From Methanobacterium sp. (GTDB lineage Archaea; Methanobacteriota; Methanobacteria; Methanobacteriales; Methanobacteriaceae): a stretch of DNA of 64,000 nucleotides. Below the pieces are notes generated by a model. It had not been told where the DNA came from and searched no databases. It worked only from the letters and a program-made list of their open reading frames with translations. The stretch lies in NCBI RefSeq assembly GCF_038562635.1, contig NZ_JBCFBO010000001.1:1404643-1468642 (forward strand), in the 5' to 3' direction. Each line of letters opens with the position of its first letter. The stretch's first letter is position 1. Positions 9,368 through 17,780 of this stretch are shown one piece after another. The translations under genes and the position numbers were made by a program.

Positions 9368-9823
9368 ATGGAAATAAAATTTAAAAATATCAAAGAAAGA
9401 CAGGTAGCATATATAATAGCAACCGGACGTGGACATATACCTCCTATTTTTAGTGAATTAATAGATTACATTACAAAAAACAATATATCAACTATTGAAC
9501 ATTATTACTGTACCTTCTTTAACAACACCCTCAATGTAGACCCTGAAGAGTTACATTATGAAATAGGGATCCCCATCACTGGAGATGTATCTGAAGAAGG
9601 GAGGATACAAATTAAAAAAATACCTGGAAATCAGGTTGTATCAACCATACATAAAGGCAGTTATAACAAGATAAATCATGTCTACCACGCTTTAATGGAG
9701 CACGCCGTTGAAAATGGATATCTAATATCCGGACCTGCTACTGAGATTTATATTAAAGGCACACATGAAGTTTCAAGAAATGAAGTCTCAGTGGAAGTGC
9801 GTTTTCCTGTAATTAAAAAGTAA
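9368..9823 (+). CDS. GyrI-like small-molecule-binding domain protein, copy 1
   Basis: A 151-residue protein of the GyrI-like / AraC effector-binding (SHS2) superfamily without a DNA-binding domain. The two repeated halves show the usual pattern: an N-terminal KNIKERQVAYIIATGRG strand, LHYEIGIPITGD in the middle, then VVSTIHKGSYNKI and a second helix. It is the most divergent of three tandem paralogues: the strongly conserved proline of the PEDVPPEEL-type loop is reduced to NVDPEEL. Such stand-alone domains bind amphipathic ligands; the ligand here is unknown. Confidence 0.8.
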   Translation: MEIKFKNIKERQVAYIIATGRGHIPPIFSELIDYITKNNISTIEHYYCTFFNNTLNVDPEELHYEIGIPITGDVSEEGRIQIKKIPGNQVVSTIHKGSYNKINHVYHALMEHAVENGYLISGPATEIYIKGTHEVSRNEVSVEVRFPVIKK

Positions 9824-9915
9824 ATATGTATTTAACAACTGTTTTTCATTTAATACAAAATAATAAATCCATTTATCTAATTAAACATGATATTATTCTT
9901 ATTTTAATATTTAGT

Positions 9916-9934
9916 AGTTCTCATGTGCTCTTAC
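9916..9934 (+). promoter_or_regulatory. repeated upstream motif before GyrI-like copy 2
   Basis: AGTTCTCATGTGCTCTTAC matches 9263-9281 with one mismatch. It lies about 80 bp before the copy-2 start at 10012. Its repeated position in front of paralogues suggests a shared regulatory site; the function is not shown. Confidence 0.4.
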
Positions 9935-10011
9935 TAAACTTATATTTCTATTATCCCTATAATAAGATAATAAATACCTTTATTTTAAAGAAATTGTCAG
10001 GAAGTGCAGTT

Positions 10012-10470
10012 ATGAAAATAGAAATTAAGAATATAGAAAAAAGTAAAGCAGCTTATGTATCTGTAACCGGTCCTTACGATCAGATACCTGAAATTTTAGA
10101 AGAAGTAGTTGGTTATGTTATAAAAGAGAATTTACAGATTACAGAGCCTCCTTACGGAGTATACATAAATAGTCCAATGGATGTACCTCCAGAAGAACTA
10201 CAATATGAAATGGGGATTACATTTATAGGAGATGCAAATGGTGAGGGTAGAGTTAAAATTAAAGAAATTCTTGCCCATCAGGCCGTTTCAACAGTATACA
10301 AAGGACCATACGGACAAGCTGCACAAATATATCAAGCTTTAATAGAATATGCCGATGAAAACAGTTATAATATAGTAGGGCCAGTTAAAGAAATATACAT
10401 GAACAATCCTATGGAAGTATCAGAGGACGAGTTACTTACTGAGGTTCAGTTTCCAGTGATGAAAAAATAG
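10012..10470 (+). CDS. GyrI-like small-molecule-binding domain protein, copy 2
   Basis: A 152-residue GyrI-like protein, the middle of three tandem copies. I place the start at 10012 because AGGAAG lies 8 bp upstream and the resulting MKIEIKNIEKSKAAYVSVTG aligns with copies 1 and 3; the longer open frame back to 9826 is AT-rich non-coding sequence. Features are VTGPYDQIPEI, YINSPMDVPPEELQYEMGI and AVSTVYKGPYGQA. Single-domain GyrI-like proteins are thought to bind or sequester hydrophobic or drug-like molecules. It is followed by copy 3 after 38 bp. Confidence 0.82.
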   Translation: MKIEIKNIEKSKAAYVSVTGPYDQIPEILEEVVGYVIKENLQITEPPYGVYINSPMDVPPEELQYEMGITFIGDANGEGRVKIKEILAHQAVSTVYKGPYGQAAQIYQALIEYADENSYNIVGPVKEIYMNNPMEVSEDELLTEVQFPVMKK

Positions 10471-10508
10471 TTACATGAGCAGGTCAATAGTTTACTGGAG
10501 GACTAATT

Positions 10509-10970
10509 ATGGAAGTAGAAGAGAAAAGAATTAAAGATACACAAGTAGCTTTTATGCGGTACAAAGGTGGTTACGAGAAGATTCCAGAACTTATTGCAGA
10601 AACAGTGCAATGGGTAACAGACAAAGGATTGAATATGACTGGAATGATTTATGGAGCTTATTTTAACAGCCCTGAAGATGTACCCTCAGAACAACTGCGT
10701 TATGAAATAGGTGCCTCCTTCGAGGGTAATGCAGAAGATGAAGGAAAAGTAATGGTTAAAATAATTCCAGAACATACTGTAATTGCAACACTTCATAAAG
10801 GACCTTATACAGAAGTTGGACCGGTAATCCGCGGATTAGCAGAACATGCAGATAAAAATGGATATGATATAATAGGGCCTGTTACAGAAGTTTATCTTAA
10901 CAACCCCAATGAAACTGAACCAGGTGAATTGCTCACTGAAGTGCAGTTTCCAGTAATTAAAATAGGATAA
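10509..10970 (+). CDS. GyrI-like small-molecule-binding domain protein, copy 3
   Basis: A 153-residue paralogue with the same two-half layout: RYKGGYEKIPELIAETVQWV, YFNSPEDVPSEQLRYEIGA, then VIATLHKGPYTEVGPVI. TGGAGGAC precedes the ATG by 6 bp. It is close to copy 2 and probably in one transcript with it. Tandem triplication suggests ligand specialisation or dosage; the neighbouring SDR and PadR/ABC exporter genes would fit a stress or detoxification setting, but that is inference from position only. Confidence 0.83.
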   Translation: MEVEEKRIKDTQVAFMRYKGGYEKIPELIAETVQWVTDKGLNMTGMIYGAYFNSPEDVPSEQLRYEIGASFEGNAEDEGKVMVKIIPEHTVIATLHKGPYTEVGPVIRGLAEHADKNGYDIIGPVTEVYLNNPNETEPGELLTEVQFPVIKIG

Positions 10971-11030
10971 TAACCATCAATTTTTAAAGATTTTGTCTCA
11001 CAAACTAAACCCTATTTGTGATGGAAAAAA

Positions 11031-12011
11031 ATGATAGCTGTTACCGGCGCGACAGGACACATTGGAAATGTACTCGTCCGAAAATTACTTGCAAGAGGCG
11101 AAACTGTAAGGGCAATTGTGCCCCCATTTGAAGATATAAAGCCTCTTGAGGGATTAGAAGTCGAAATAGTTGAAGGTGATGTGCGTGATGCGGATTCACT
11201 TACCAAAGCATTTCGCAGCGCCGAAATTGTCTATCATTTAGCAGGCATTGTAACAATATCATCTGGAAATGATGATTTTCTTTACCAGGTGAACGTTGAA
11301 GGAACAAAAAACGTTGTTAACTCCTGTTTAAAAAACAATGTGAAACGCATGGTCTATGTTAGCTCTGTTCATGCCCTTAAAGAACCTCCTCACGGTACAG
11401 TAATTGATGAAACATGCGATTACGATCCAGAATGTACAAGGGGAAGCTACGACAGGTCCAAGGCTTTAGCATCCCTTGAAGTGATTAAAGGTATTGACAA
11501 AAACCTTGATTCAGTGCTGGTCTGTCCCAGTGGAGTGATAGGGCCTTATGATTACAGAATATCTCAAATGGGACATTTGTTTATTAACTTTATGAAAGGC
11601 GATTTAAAAGCCAGAGTTGATGGGGCTTATGACTTTGTTGATGTTCGAGATGTGGCAGAGGGAATAATATTGGCCTGCAAAAAGGGAAAATGCGGCGAAA
11701 GCTACGTTTTAGCCGGCGAACAAATTTCAGTACAGGACTTATTTTTAGAGCTTGAAAAACTTACTGGAATAAAAGCTCCCTCATTAAAAGTACCGTTATG
11801 GCTTGTCAATGTAGTAAGTAAAGTTTCTCCATTATATTATAAAGTTACCGGCAAAGAACCTCTTTTTACGACATATTCCATTGATGTAATTAACAGTAAC
11901 TCCAAAATAAGTTCTAATAAAGCATTTAATGAACTGGGTTATTTTCCTAGGCCTATAAAAGAGTCAATTAAAGATTCTGTGGAATGGATCAGGAAAAATA
12001 TTGAATTTTAA
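11031..12011 (+). CDS. NAD(P)-dependent epimerase/dehydratase (extended SDR)
   Basis: A 326-residue extended short-chain dehydrogenase/reductase. The N-terminal dinucleotide motif TGATGHIGN is at residues 5-13, followed by VEGDVRD, YHLAGIV and VYVSSVHAL. The catalytic Tyr-X3-Lys is YDRSK. The family includes sugar epimerases and dihydroflavonol-reductase-like enzymes; the sequence does not settle the substrate. It sits between the GyrI-like triplet and the padR gene with its own leader. Confidence 0.86.
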   Translation: MIAVTGATGHIGNVLVRKLLARGETVRAIVPPFEDIKPLEGLEVEIVEGDVRDADSLTKAFRSAEIVYHLAGIVTISSGNDDFLYQVNVEGTKNVVNSCLKNNVKRMVYVSSVHALKEPPHGTVIDETCDYDPECTRGSYDRSKALASLEVIKGIDKNLDSVLVCPSGVIGPYDYRISQMGHLFINFMKGDLKARVDGAYDFVDVRDVAEGIILACKKGKCGESYVLAGEQISVQDLFLELEKLTGIKAPSLKVPLWLVNVVSKVSPLYYKVTGKEPLFTTYSIDVINSNSKISSNKAFNELGYFPRPIKESIKDSVEWIRKNIEF

Positions 12012-12083
12012 CTATCTGAACCTTCAGCCTTAAAATAGTTTTAACTTGTTTTCTGTTTTATTTAGATCAAAATACCGCAATTT

Positions 12084-12155
12084 ATTTATATAAGTTTCAC
12101 AATAATATCGATCAGTCGATATCGGGTGCTTGATATTGATAGGAAGTATATCAAT
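12084..12155 (+). promoter_or_regulatory. padR promoter with palindromic operators
   Basis: A TATA-like ATTTATATAAG lies near 12084-12094. The perfect dyad ATATCGA-TCAG-TCGATAT at 12105-12122 falls about 26 bp downstream, where transcription would start. A further dyad ATTGATA-N7-TATCAAT lies at 12135-12155. A bound PadR protein here would block the promoter. Promoter placement is inferred from archaeal spacing rules. Confidence 0.6.
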
Positions 12156-12203
12156 AATAATTGATATAAATTGAATTATAACAAGAATAAAATATCAAGT
12201 TAG

Positions 12204-12227
12204 CGATATTATATCGACATTTCGATA
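12204..12227 (+). promoter_or_regulatory. second PadR operator overlapping the ribosome site
   Basis: TATCGA-CATT-TCGATA at 12212-12227 repeats the TATCGA-N4-TCGATA core of the site at 12106-12121. It overlaps a second dyad CGATA-TTA-TATCG at 12204-12216, and its last base starts the AGGAGGT ribosome site of padR. Two identical-geometry sites about 106 bp apart suggest cooperative autoregulation. Confidence 0.6.
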
Positions 12228-12244
12228 GGAGGTAAAGATTTATT

Positions 12245-12853
12245 ATGTGGGGCAACTGGAGAAACAAGTTGAGCGATTTCAAAGAAATTCATGACAAACT
12301 TGAAGAACTGGGAAAACTCGGTGGTTTAAGAATATGGATAATTCATGTTCTAGATCGCGGGCCAAAAAACGGTGTGGAAATAATGGACGCCATACAAGAA
12401 CACCATGAACAATTCCATCAAATGGCAGACATGAGACGCAATATAAGAGATGATCCAGAGTATTACAAGCGTATGGACAAAAATGATAAACACTACTATA
12501 AACATCTGAACAGGACAATGAAACACGCATCACGAAGGCCTTCACCAGGTTCAGTATATCCTATGCTCAAAAAAATGGTTTCTGAAGGATTTATTGTCAA
12601 GCAGGAAGACGGTCGGTATGAACTAACAGATTTAGGACGTGAAACATACACCAACATATTTGGGCCTTCACCTAGATCACATGAAGAAATAGATCGAAGC
12701 GCACAGGCAGTAGAAAATGCATTAACCGAAATTGAAAGCTACGTATCTTATTTAAACGATATTAAAAAAGAAAAATTGGTTCCACATAAAGAATGGATAG
12801 GAACATTAAGCGAAAAACTCAAAAAAATGAAGGATTCGCTCAAAGAGGAATAA
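12245..12853 (+). CDS. PadR family transcriptional regulator
   Basis: A 202-residue PadR-type repressor. The winged-helix part includes RIWIIHVLDRGPKNGVEIMD and RRPSPGSVYPMLKKMVSEGF followed by the wing GRYELTDLGRE. An inserted charged stretch rich in His, Asp and Lys separates helix 2 from the recognition helix, and a C-terminal coiled-coil-like region would dimerise. PadR proteins usually repress neighbouring drug exporters. The ABC-2 exporter genes follow 155 bp downstream, and TATCGA-N4-TCGATA operators precede this gene. Confidence 0.9.
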   Translation: MWGNWRNKLSDFKEIHDKLEELGKLGGLRIWIIHVLDRGPKNGVEIMDAIQEHHEQFHQMADMRRNIRDDPEYYKRMDKNDKHYYKHLNRTMKHASRRPSPGSVYPMLKKMVSEGFIVKQEDGRYELTDLGRETYTNIFGPSPRSHEEIDRSAQAVENALTEIESYVSYLNDIKKEKLVPHKEWIGTLSEKLKKMKDSLKEE

Positions 12854-12901
12854 TTTAAAGTTAATAATTAATTAATACAATAAATAGTCCGATTACACCA
12901 T

Positions 12902-12924
12902 AAAAACTGCTATAAGCAGTTTTT
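12902..12924 (+). terminator. hairpin after padR
   Basis: AAAAACTGCT-ATA-AGCAGTTTTT is a perfect 10-bp hairpin ending in a T run, 48 bp after the padR stop. It may end the padR transcript or attenuate read-through into the ABC genes. Confidence 0.6.
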
Positions 12925-13007
12925 AACTATACATTTTTGCGTATTTAGATTTAAGTTAGCTACGGCTCTCTTCGATCAGTAAATAAAATGAGAAATAGGA
13001 GAAAAAT

Positions 13008-14024
13008 ATGACAGAATATGCCATAGAATTAAATAATCTCACTAAAAAGTTTGGTGATTTTACAGCAGTAGATGATTTATCACTTACTGTAAACGAAGGA
13101 GAAATATTTGGCTTTTTAGGTCCAAATGGCGCGGGGAAAAGTACCACCATAAGAATGCTCTGTACGCTCGCCCAACCTACATCTGGATCGGCTAAAGTTG
13201 CAGGTTACGACCTGATTAAAGATTCTGCCAGAGTTCGGGAAAATATTGGGCTGGTTGCAGAGAAAATGATTATGTATGACAGGCTTACCGCTGCTGAAAA
13301 CCTCAGGTTCTTTGGAAAACTCTATGAAATACCAAAGCAGAAACTTGAAGAGAGAATTGACGAACTGCTTGAACTGGTTGACATGCAGGAATGGAAGAAC
13401 ACGCAGATATCCAAATTTTCCACAGGTATGAAACAGAGAATTAATGTTATCCGGGCATTATTGCCAGAGCCCAAGATTGTATTCATGGATGAACCAACAC
13501 TCGGGCTTGACCCACAGACAACATTTTCCATAAGAGACATTACAAGGGAAATCAACGACAGTGGAGTAACAGTGATACTTACAACTCACGCTATGGTAGA
13601 AGCAGAAGCCTTGAGCGACAGAGTTGCTATTATCGACCATGGTAAAGTCGCTGCCCTTGATACGCCACAGAAACTGAAGAATATGATAAAAAACAGCGAT
13701 ACAACAGTTTTCGGCACCAAAATTACAAATCTAACATCTGATTTAATTGGAAAGATCAATTCACTTGATGTTGTAACTGCAGTATCCCAACAGGACGATT
13801 ATAATCTGAAAATTAGTGCTAAAGGTGATGATGCACTTAATCAGATCATCGATGCTGTCCGTCATGAAGGCGGTAATATCGCATCAATAACAAACAGCAA
13901 TGAATCAACTCTAGAAGATGTTTTCTTAGCTGTAACCGGTAAAGAAATGCGTGACCAGGCCAGTGAAAAAGCAGCCCCCGTACATCATGGGCATGGACAT
14001 GCACCTAAAGCGAGGGTGAGGTGA
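13008..14024 (+). CDS. ABC-2 type transporter ATP-binding protein (DrrA-like)
   Basis: A 338-residue nucleotide-binding subunit. Walker A GPNGAGKST is at residues 38-46, the signature is FSTGMKQR (a variant of LSGGQ), Walker B is IVFMDEP, and TTHAM is the switch-histidine region. A C-terminal extension beyond the ATPase core fits the DrrA/antibiotic-exporter subfamily, ending in a His-rich tail (PVHHGHGHAPK) that could bind metal. The permease gene starts 4 bp after its stop, so they form one operon under PadR control (inferred). Confidence 0.93.
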   Translation: MTEYAIELNNLTKKFGDFTAVDDLSLTVNEGEIFGFLGPNGAGKSTTIRMLCTLAQPTSGSAKVAGYDLIKDSARVRENIGLVAEKMIMYDRLTAAENLRFFGKLYEIPKQKLEERIDELLELVDMQEWKNTQISKFSTGMKQRINVIRALLPEPKIVFMDEPTLGLDPQTTFSIRDITREINDSGVTVILTTHAMVEAEALSDRVAIIDHGKVAALDTPQKLKNMIKNSDTTVFGTKITNLTSDLIGKINSLDVVTAVSQQDDYNLKISAKGDDALNQIIDAVRHEGGNIASITNSNESTLEDVFLAVTGKEMRDQASEKAAPVHHGHGHAPKARVR

Positions 14025-14028
14025 AACC

Positions 14029-15213
14029 ATGGATGCAATGAAGATGTTAAAAGACAGTTACCATGTAATGGCTAAGGACATGCTTGAACTTAGGCGCAAC
14101 AAAATGTCTCTGGCAGCCCTTTTTATCATGCCATTGATTTTCCTGGTCATGTTCGGTTTCATTTTCCCAACTGGTAACACTCAATTGAACATGCCAGTAG
14201 GGCTGGTTAACCTCGATCATGGACAGGGAAGTAACGAATTCATAGCACAGCTTGAAACAGTTAATAATAACACCCATTATATGGCATTAACGAACTTCAC
14301 GGGTGTTGATGATGCCATGACACAGGTAAAAGAAGGAAAGCTATCAGGTGTAATTATTATACCGCAGGGATTCTCCGATAACATAACAAATGGAAAATCC
14401 GGTACTTTCACGGCTTATATTGATAACAGTATACCCCAAAGCTCAGCGCAGATACAGCAAGCATTATCCGGCACTGTAATTAGTATGAACAACATTAAAG
14501 CCGAAGCTAATGTCATGAACTTAAGCAAAGCCACAAATCAGATCGTTAACCCCCAGGCAATGATTTTCCCTTACACACCGAATGTCGAGACATCTATACC
14601 TGGCCAAACAAATTACTTCAACTTCCTGGCACCTGGACTGATGATCATGATTGTGATGATGTCCGTTATGACAGGTATTCCTGAAGCCATTTCCAAAGAA
14701 AAAGAAATAGGCACATTTGACGGGATGTTATCAGCCCCAATCAGTCAGATCTCAGTTATAATCGGTAAAACTGCAGCACTGTGTACAAGAGGTTTTATCC
14801 AGTGTATCATAATACTTGCAATCGCGATACTCCTCTTTGGAGTCACTATTCAAGGAAATATCCTGCTGGCATTCTTCATGCTTCTTTTGGGGATATTCAG
14901 CTTCATAGGAATCGGAATAATGGCCATTTCCATGTCTGGAGACCAGGCATCAAGTACAATGATCGTGAACCTGCTGATGTTCCCAATGATGTTCCTTGGA
15001 GGAGTATTCTACCCAATTCAGCAGATGCCATGGTTCATGCAGATTATTTCGCAGTTTATTCCCCTGACATATGCTGCAGATGCAATGCGTAAAATAATGC
15101 TCTTGAATGCAGGTATCAGTGACGTAATGACACAGATAGTCATACTTGTAGTGTTTGGTATCGTTACAATGGCTATTGCTGTACCATTATTCAGAAAATC
15201 AATGACAAGATGA
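14029..15213 (+). CDS. ABC-2 type transporter permease
   Basis: A 394-residue membrane subunit with one N-terminal membrane helix (SLAALFIMPLIFLVMFGFIF), an external domain of about 160 residues, and five C-terminal helices, the standard ABC-2/YhgE-like export permease layout. It lies 4 bp after the ATP-binding subunit gene. Its last 64 bp (21 codons) begin a 182-bp unit that is repeated twice more downstream, so the gene end has been duplicated without affecting the reading frame. Likely exports drugs or hydrophobic compounds. Confidence 0.9.
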   Translation: MDAMKMLKDSYHVMAKDMLELRRNKMSLAALFIMPLIFLVMFGFIFPTGNTQLNMPVGLVNLDHGQGSNEFIAQLETVNNNTHYMALTNFTGVDDAMTQVKEGKLSGVIIIPQGFSDNITNGKSGTFTAYIDNSIPQSSAQIQQALSGTVISMNNIKAEANVMNLSKATNQIVNPQAMIFPYTPNVETSIPGQTNYFNFLAPGLMIMIVMMSVMTGIPEAISKEKEIGTFDGMLSAPISQISVIIGKTAALCTRGFIQCIIILAIAILLFGVTIQGNILLAFFMLLLGIFSFIGIGIMAISMSGDQASSTMIVNLLMFPMMFLGGVFYPIQQMPWFMQIISQFIPLTYAADAMRKIMLLNAGISDVMTQIVILVVFGIVTMAIAVPLFRKSMTR

Positions 15214-15695
15214 ATAATAGCCAACAGGATTTAATTAAAAAAGATATTTAATGTTTGAAATTGTGGGTTAAACCACCATTCAAACATTTATTTAAAAATT
15301 AGAGGATCATATACCATAAAATATAATTTATAGTGTTTGGTATTGTTACAATGGCCATTGCTGTACTATTATTCAAAAAATCAATGACAAGATGAATAAT
15401 AGCCAACAGGATTTAATTAAAAAAGATATTTAATGTTTGAAATTGTGGGTTAAACCACCATTCAAACATTTATTTAAAAATTAGAGGATCATATACCATA
15501 AAATATAATTTATAGTGTTTGGTATTGTTACAATGGCCATTGCTGTACTATTATTCAAAAAATCAATGACAAGATGAATAATAGCTAACAGGATTTAATT
15601 AAAAAAGATATTTAATGTTTGAAATTGTGGGTTAAACCACCATTTAAACATTTATTTAAAAATTAGGAGGATTATATACCGTAAAATATAATTTC
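15150..15695 (+). repeat. three tandem 182-bp units copying the permease 3' end and its terminator
   Basis: Units begin at 15150, 15332 and 15514, a constant 182-bp period. Unit 1 includes the final 64 bp of the permease gene and its stop. Every unit contains the inverted repeat AATGTTTGAA...TTCAAACATT (15250-15288, 15432-15470, 15614-15652) with an inner GTGG/CCAC stem. In units 2 and 3 the coding remnant has shared substitutions, so unit 2/3 duplicated after diverging from unit 1. Unit 3 runs into the leader of the next gene. The stretch 15214-15716 holds no intact gene. Confidence 0.92.
15250..15288 (+). terminator. hairpin terminator of the ABC operon
   Basis: A 10-bp outer stem and a 4-bp inner stem with an AT-rich tail start 36 bp after the permease stop. 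Two further copies lie in the tandem repeat. The third copy has a C-to-T change that keeps the pairing as G-U. Confidence 0.6.
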
Positions 15696-15716
15696 AAAGT
15701 TCAGGAGGGAACAATT

Positions 15717-16184
15717 ATGGAATTTGAAAATACAATAAGAAAAATTATTGAAAAAGAGTGTGAAGATTACTTTTTAGGCATTGCAGACTTGTCCCTTGCA
15801 GAAAATGACATACTTAAACAGTATGAATCATTTTTTGATGAATATCCTCGAGCAATATCCATTGGAATTACATTACCTTATACAGCCACACGTAAAACAG
15901 TAGATAAAAATACCAAAGTTTATAATGAAACCAACCAGCAATTAAACGCAATTACTGTGAGTTTAAGCAAATTACTGCAACGAAATGGATATAAAACTCT
16001 ATCCATCCCTAAAACAGAAAAAGTAGATGATAATAACTTTATTTCATTACATAAACTGGCTGCAAATGTGGCAAATCTTGGAAAAATTGAGAAAAATGGT
16101 TTATTGATAACGCCAGAAGCAGGTTCTGGAGTTAATTGGGGTACGATACTTACGGATGCTCCCCTTGAAGCGGCAAATCAATGA
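15717..16184 (+). CDS. QueG-like protein, N-terminal part only
   Basis: A 155-residue protein resembling the N-terminal corrinoid-type half of epoxyqueuosine reductase-like proteins. Recognisable parts are RAISIGITLPYTA and SLHKLAANVANLGKIEKNGL, then GVNWGTILTDAPLE. In full-length relatives the TDAPLE region is followed by a ferredoxin domain with CxxCxxC clusters; here the protein stops 4 residues later, so the Fe-S part is missing. CAGGAGGG precedes the ATG. It is either a truncated remnant or a short stand-alone form; I cannot tell which. Confidence 0.65.
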   Translation: MEFENTIRKIIEKECEDYFLGIADLSLAENDILKQYESFFDEYPRAISIGITLPYTATRKTVDKNTKVYNETNQQLNAITVSLSKLLQRNGYKTLSIPKTEKVDDNNFISLHKLAANVANLGKIEKNGLLITPEAGSGVNWGTILTDAPLEAANQ

Positions 16185-16203
16185 ATTTTAAAGTGGGATG
16201 AAA

Positions 16204-16774
16204 ATGTTTACAAACTTAAGATTGAACATGCTAAATAAAAAAGCTGCTTCACTTGAAAGCAGTCCCCGCAGAAGTTTTAAAGAATCTAGATATACATAAT
16301 GGGGACATTATTGGAGATGTTGGTACTGGAGGAGGATATTTTACCTTTGAATTTTCCAAAAAAGTAGGGAAAAAGGGCAGAGTATATGCAATTGATATCA
16401 ACCAGAAATCACTGGCTTTTATAGATGATAAGTCAAAAAAAGAGATGATTAACAATATAAAAGCAGTATTAACTAGTGAAAAAGGGTTCTTATTGCCTGA
16501 AACAGTAGATATGCTCTTTTTAAGGAATGTGTTTCATCATCTCCCAGAACCTGTTGAATACTTTAAAAATATAAAACAGTTTTTAAAAAAAGATGGAAAA
16601 GTAGTTATAATGGATTATAAACAGGGACAATCCAGCTTTGTAGGTATATTTGGACATTATACTCCCGAAAAAACGGTGATAGATACCATGAAGAAAGCAG
16701 GATTTGATGTATCAAAAAAATTTGATTTCTTACCAAAGCAATCGTTTATTATATTCAAAAATAAGTTTCATTAA
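16204..16774 (+). pseudogene. class I SAM-dependent methyltransferase, frame disrupted at the N-terminus
   Basis: The main open part runs from about 16253 and holds the SAM-binding motif GDVGTGGGYFTFEF, then VYAIDINQ, FLRNVFHHLPEP and VVIMDYK, a complete methyltransferase core of about 170 residues. It has no ATG, only a TTG without a ribosome site. A better start is ATG 16204 after GGGATGAAA, which reads MFTNLRLNMLNKKAASLESS in another frame and stops after about 32 codons. In relatives a KxxRLESPERR-type segment leads into the PxEVLxxL helix, so the two frames look like one broken gene (deletion near 16255-16290). A sequencing error is possible. Confidence 0.6.
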
Positions 16775-16851
16775 ATAGAAAGCTAATCTATCCATATATA
16801 ACTTTTTAAAGGTAGTATTATTCAAAACAAGAAAAAATGAGTTTGTAAACT

Positions 16852-17349
16852 TTAAAATGATTCTATATTTATTTCAAAATTTTCAACAAGATCATAAGAA
16901 TTAAAAAGTTCACTTATTTCTATTTGAGTTACTTCTATTGTTTCAGCATCCATACTATTTGAATGTCCCATTATCTTGTCTAAAAAGCCTTTAGATTCAT
17001 ATTCTATAATGATTGTCACTATCCCATATAGTTCATCAGAATAATCTATGAATACTTCGACTGCAGCTTTTTTTATGGCCTTTAAAGACATTACAGCACT
17101 ATGTATCTTCTTAGATAGAATTCGCTCCATGCTTTCAAGTTCTTTATTATTTAAAGTATCTCGACTATATGATCCTAAAAGTTCATCGATTTCCTTTTCT
17201 TCCATATCTTTGAGCCCATATTTCTCTAAAAGATTATCCCTTTCAGTAAGCTCTTCATTCAGATCATTATTTTCATTATCTGGATCATTATCAAACTTTT
17301 TCCTTGCTAATGGATCTTCTATTGCTGCTTTAAGTTCATGTATATCCAC
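16852..17349 (-). CDS. hypothetical protein (165 aa)
   Basis: A 165-residue acidic protein that I do not recognise. The N-terminal half is highly charged with several Asn/Asp/Glu runs and probably helical; the C-terminal half alternates hydrophobic strands (AAVEVFIDYSDELYGIVTIIIEYE). It starts at GTG 17349 with GGGGAAG upstream. No membrane segment or known motif is seen. It is convergent with the broken methyltransferase. Confidence 0.55.
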   Translation of the reverse strand: MDIHELKAAIEDPLARKKFDNDPDNENNDLNEELTERDNLLEKYGLKDMEEKEIDELLGSYSRDTLNNKELESMERILSKKIHSAVMSLKAIKKAAVEVFIDYSDELYGIVTIIIEYESKGFLDKIMGHSNSMDAETIEVTQIEISELFNSYDLVENFEINIESF

Positions 17350-17710
17350 ATTACTTCCCCGTGCTGTACTAATGGCATTACATAAATCAGAGCCGTATCC
17401 AACATCTCCTGCATGTTAGTTACAGCATAATTTTTTATACTTAATATAAGTTTAATTTCATCTAATAAATCATTTTAGTAAATACACAAATATGCAATAG
17501 TTAATTAAGCATAGTGAATAAATATAGACTAAAAAATGAGAATTACTTATTATTGTACTAATTAGTACCATCTAACTTATTTAAGCCAATAGTTACCAAT
17601 TTACAACTCTTTAAACTGTTTTGGAAAAATAAAATTTATAATTACTTTTTGGCTGCTAATATTAAATAAAACGATTACCATGACATACAAGTTAATTATC
17701 ATGTTAAATA
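17350..17710. other. intergenic region, no gene seen
   Basis: AT-rich sequence between two leftward genes. I see no reading frame or RNA gene that I can support. Its right end meets the ribB terminator hairpin. Confidence 0.4.
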
Positions 17711-17737
17711 ATTAAAAAACCTGAGATATCTCAGGTT
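17711..17737 (-). terminator. intrinsic terminator after ribB
   Basis: AACCTGAGATATCTCAGGTT (17718-17737) is a perfect 20-nt palindrome, followed on the minus strand by a run of T. It lies 43 bp after the ribB stop. This is the classic form of a bacterial Rho-independent terminator, which fits the bacterial look of the ribB gene and its riboswitch. Confidence 0.75.
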
Positions 17738-17780
17738 CCCACAAATATCTTATTAATTTTAGCCAGTTGAGATTTTAGGC

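Noticed and set aside
9826..10011. N-terminal extension of GyrI-like copy 2
   Set aside because: The extension is AT-rich, does not align with its paralogues, and a better start with AGGAAG exists at 10012.
15150..15695. CRISPR array or insertion sequence
   Set aside because: Units are 182 bp, head to tail, without spacers, terminal inverted repeats or transposase; they derive from the adjacent gene end.
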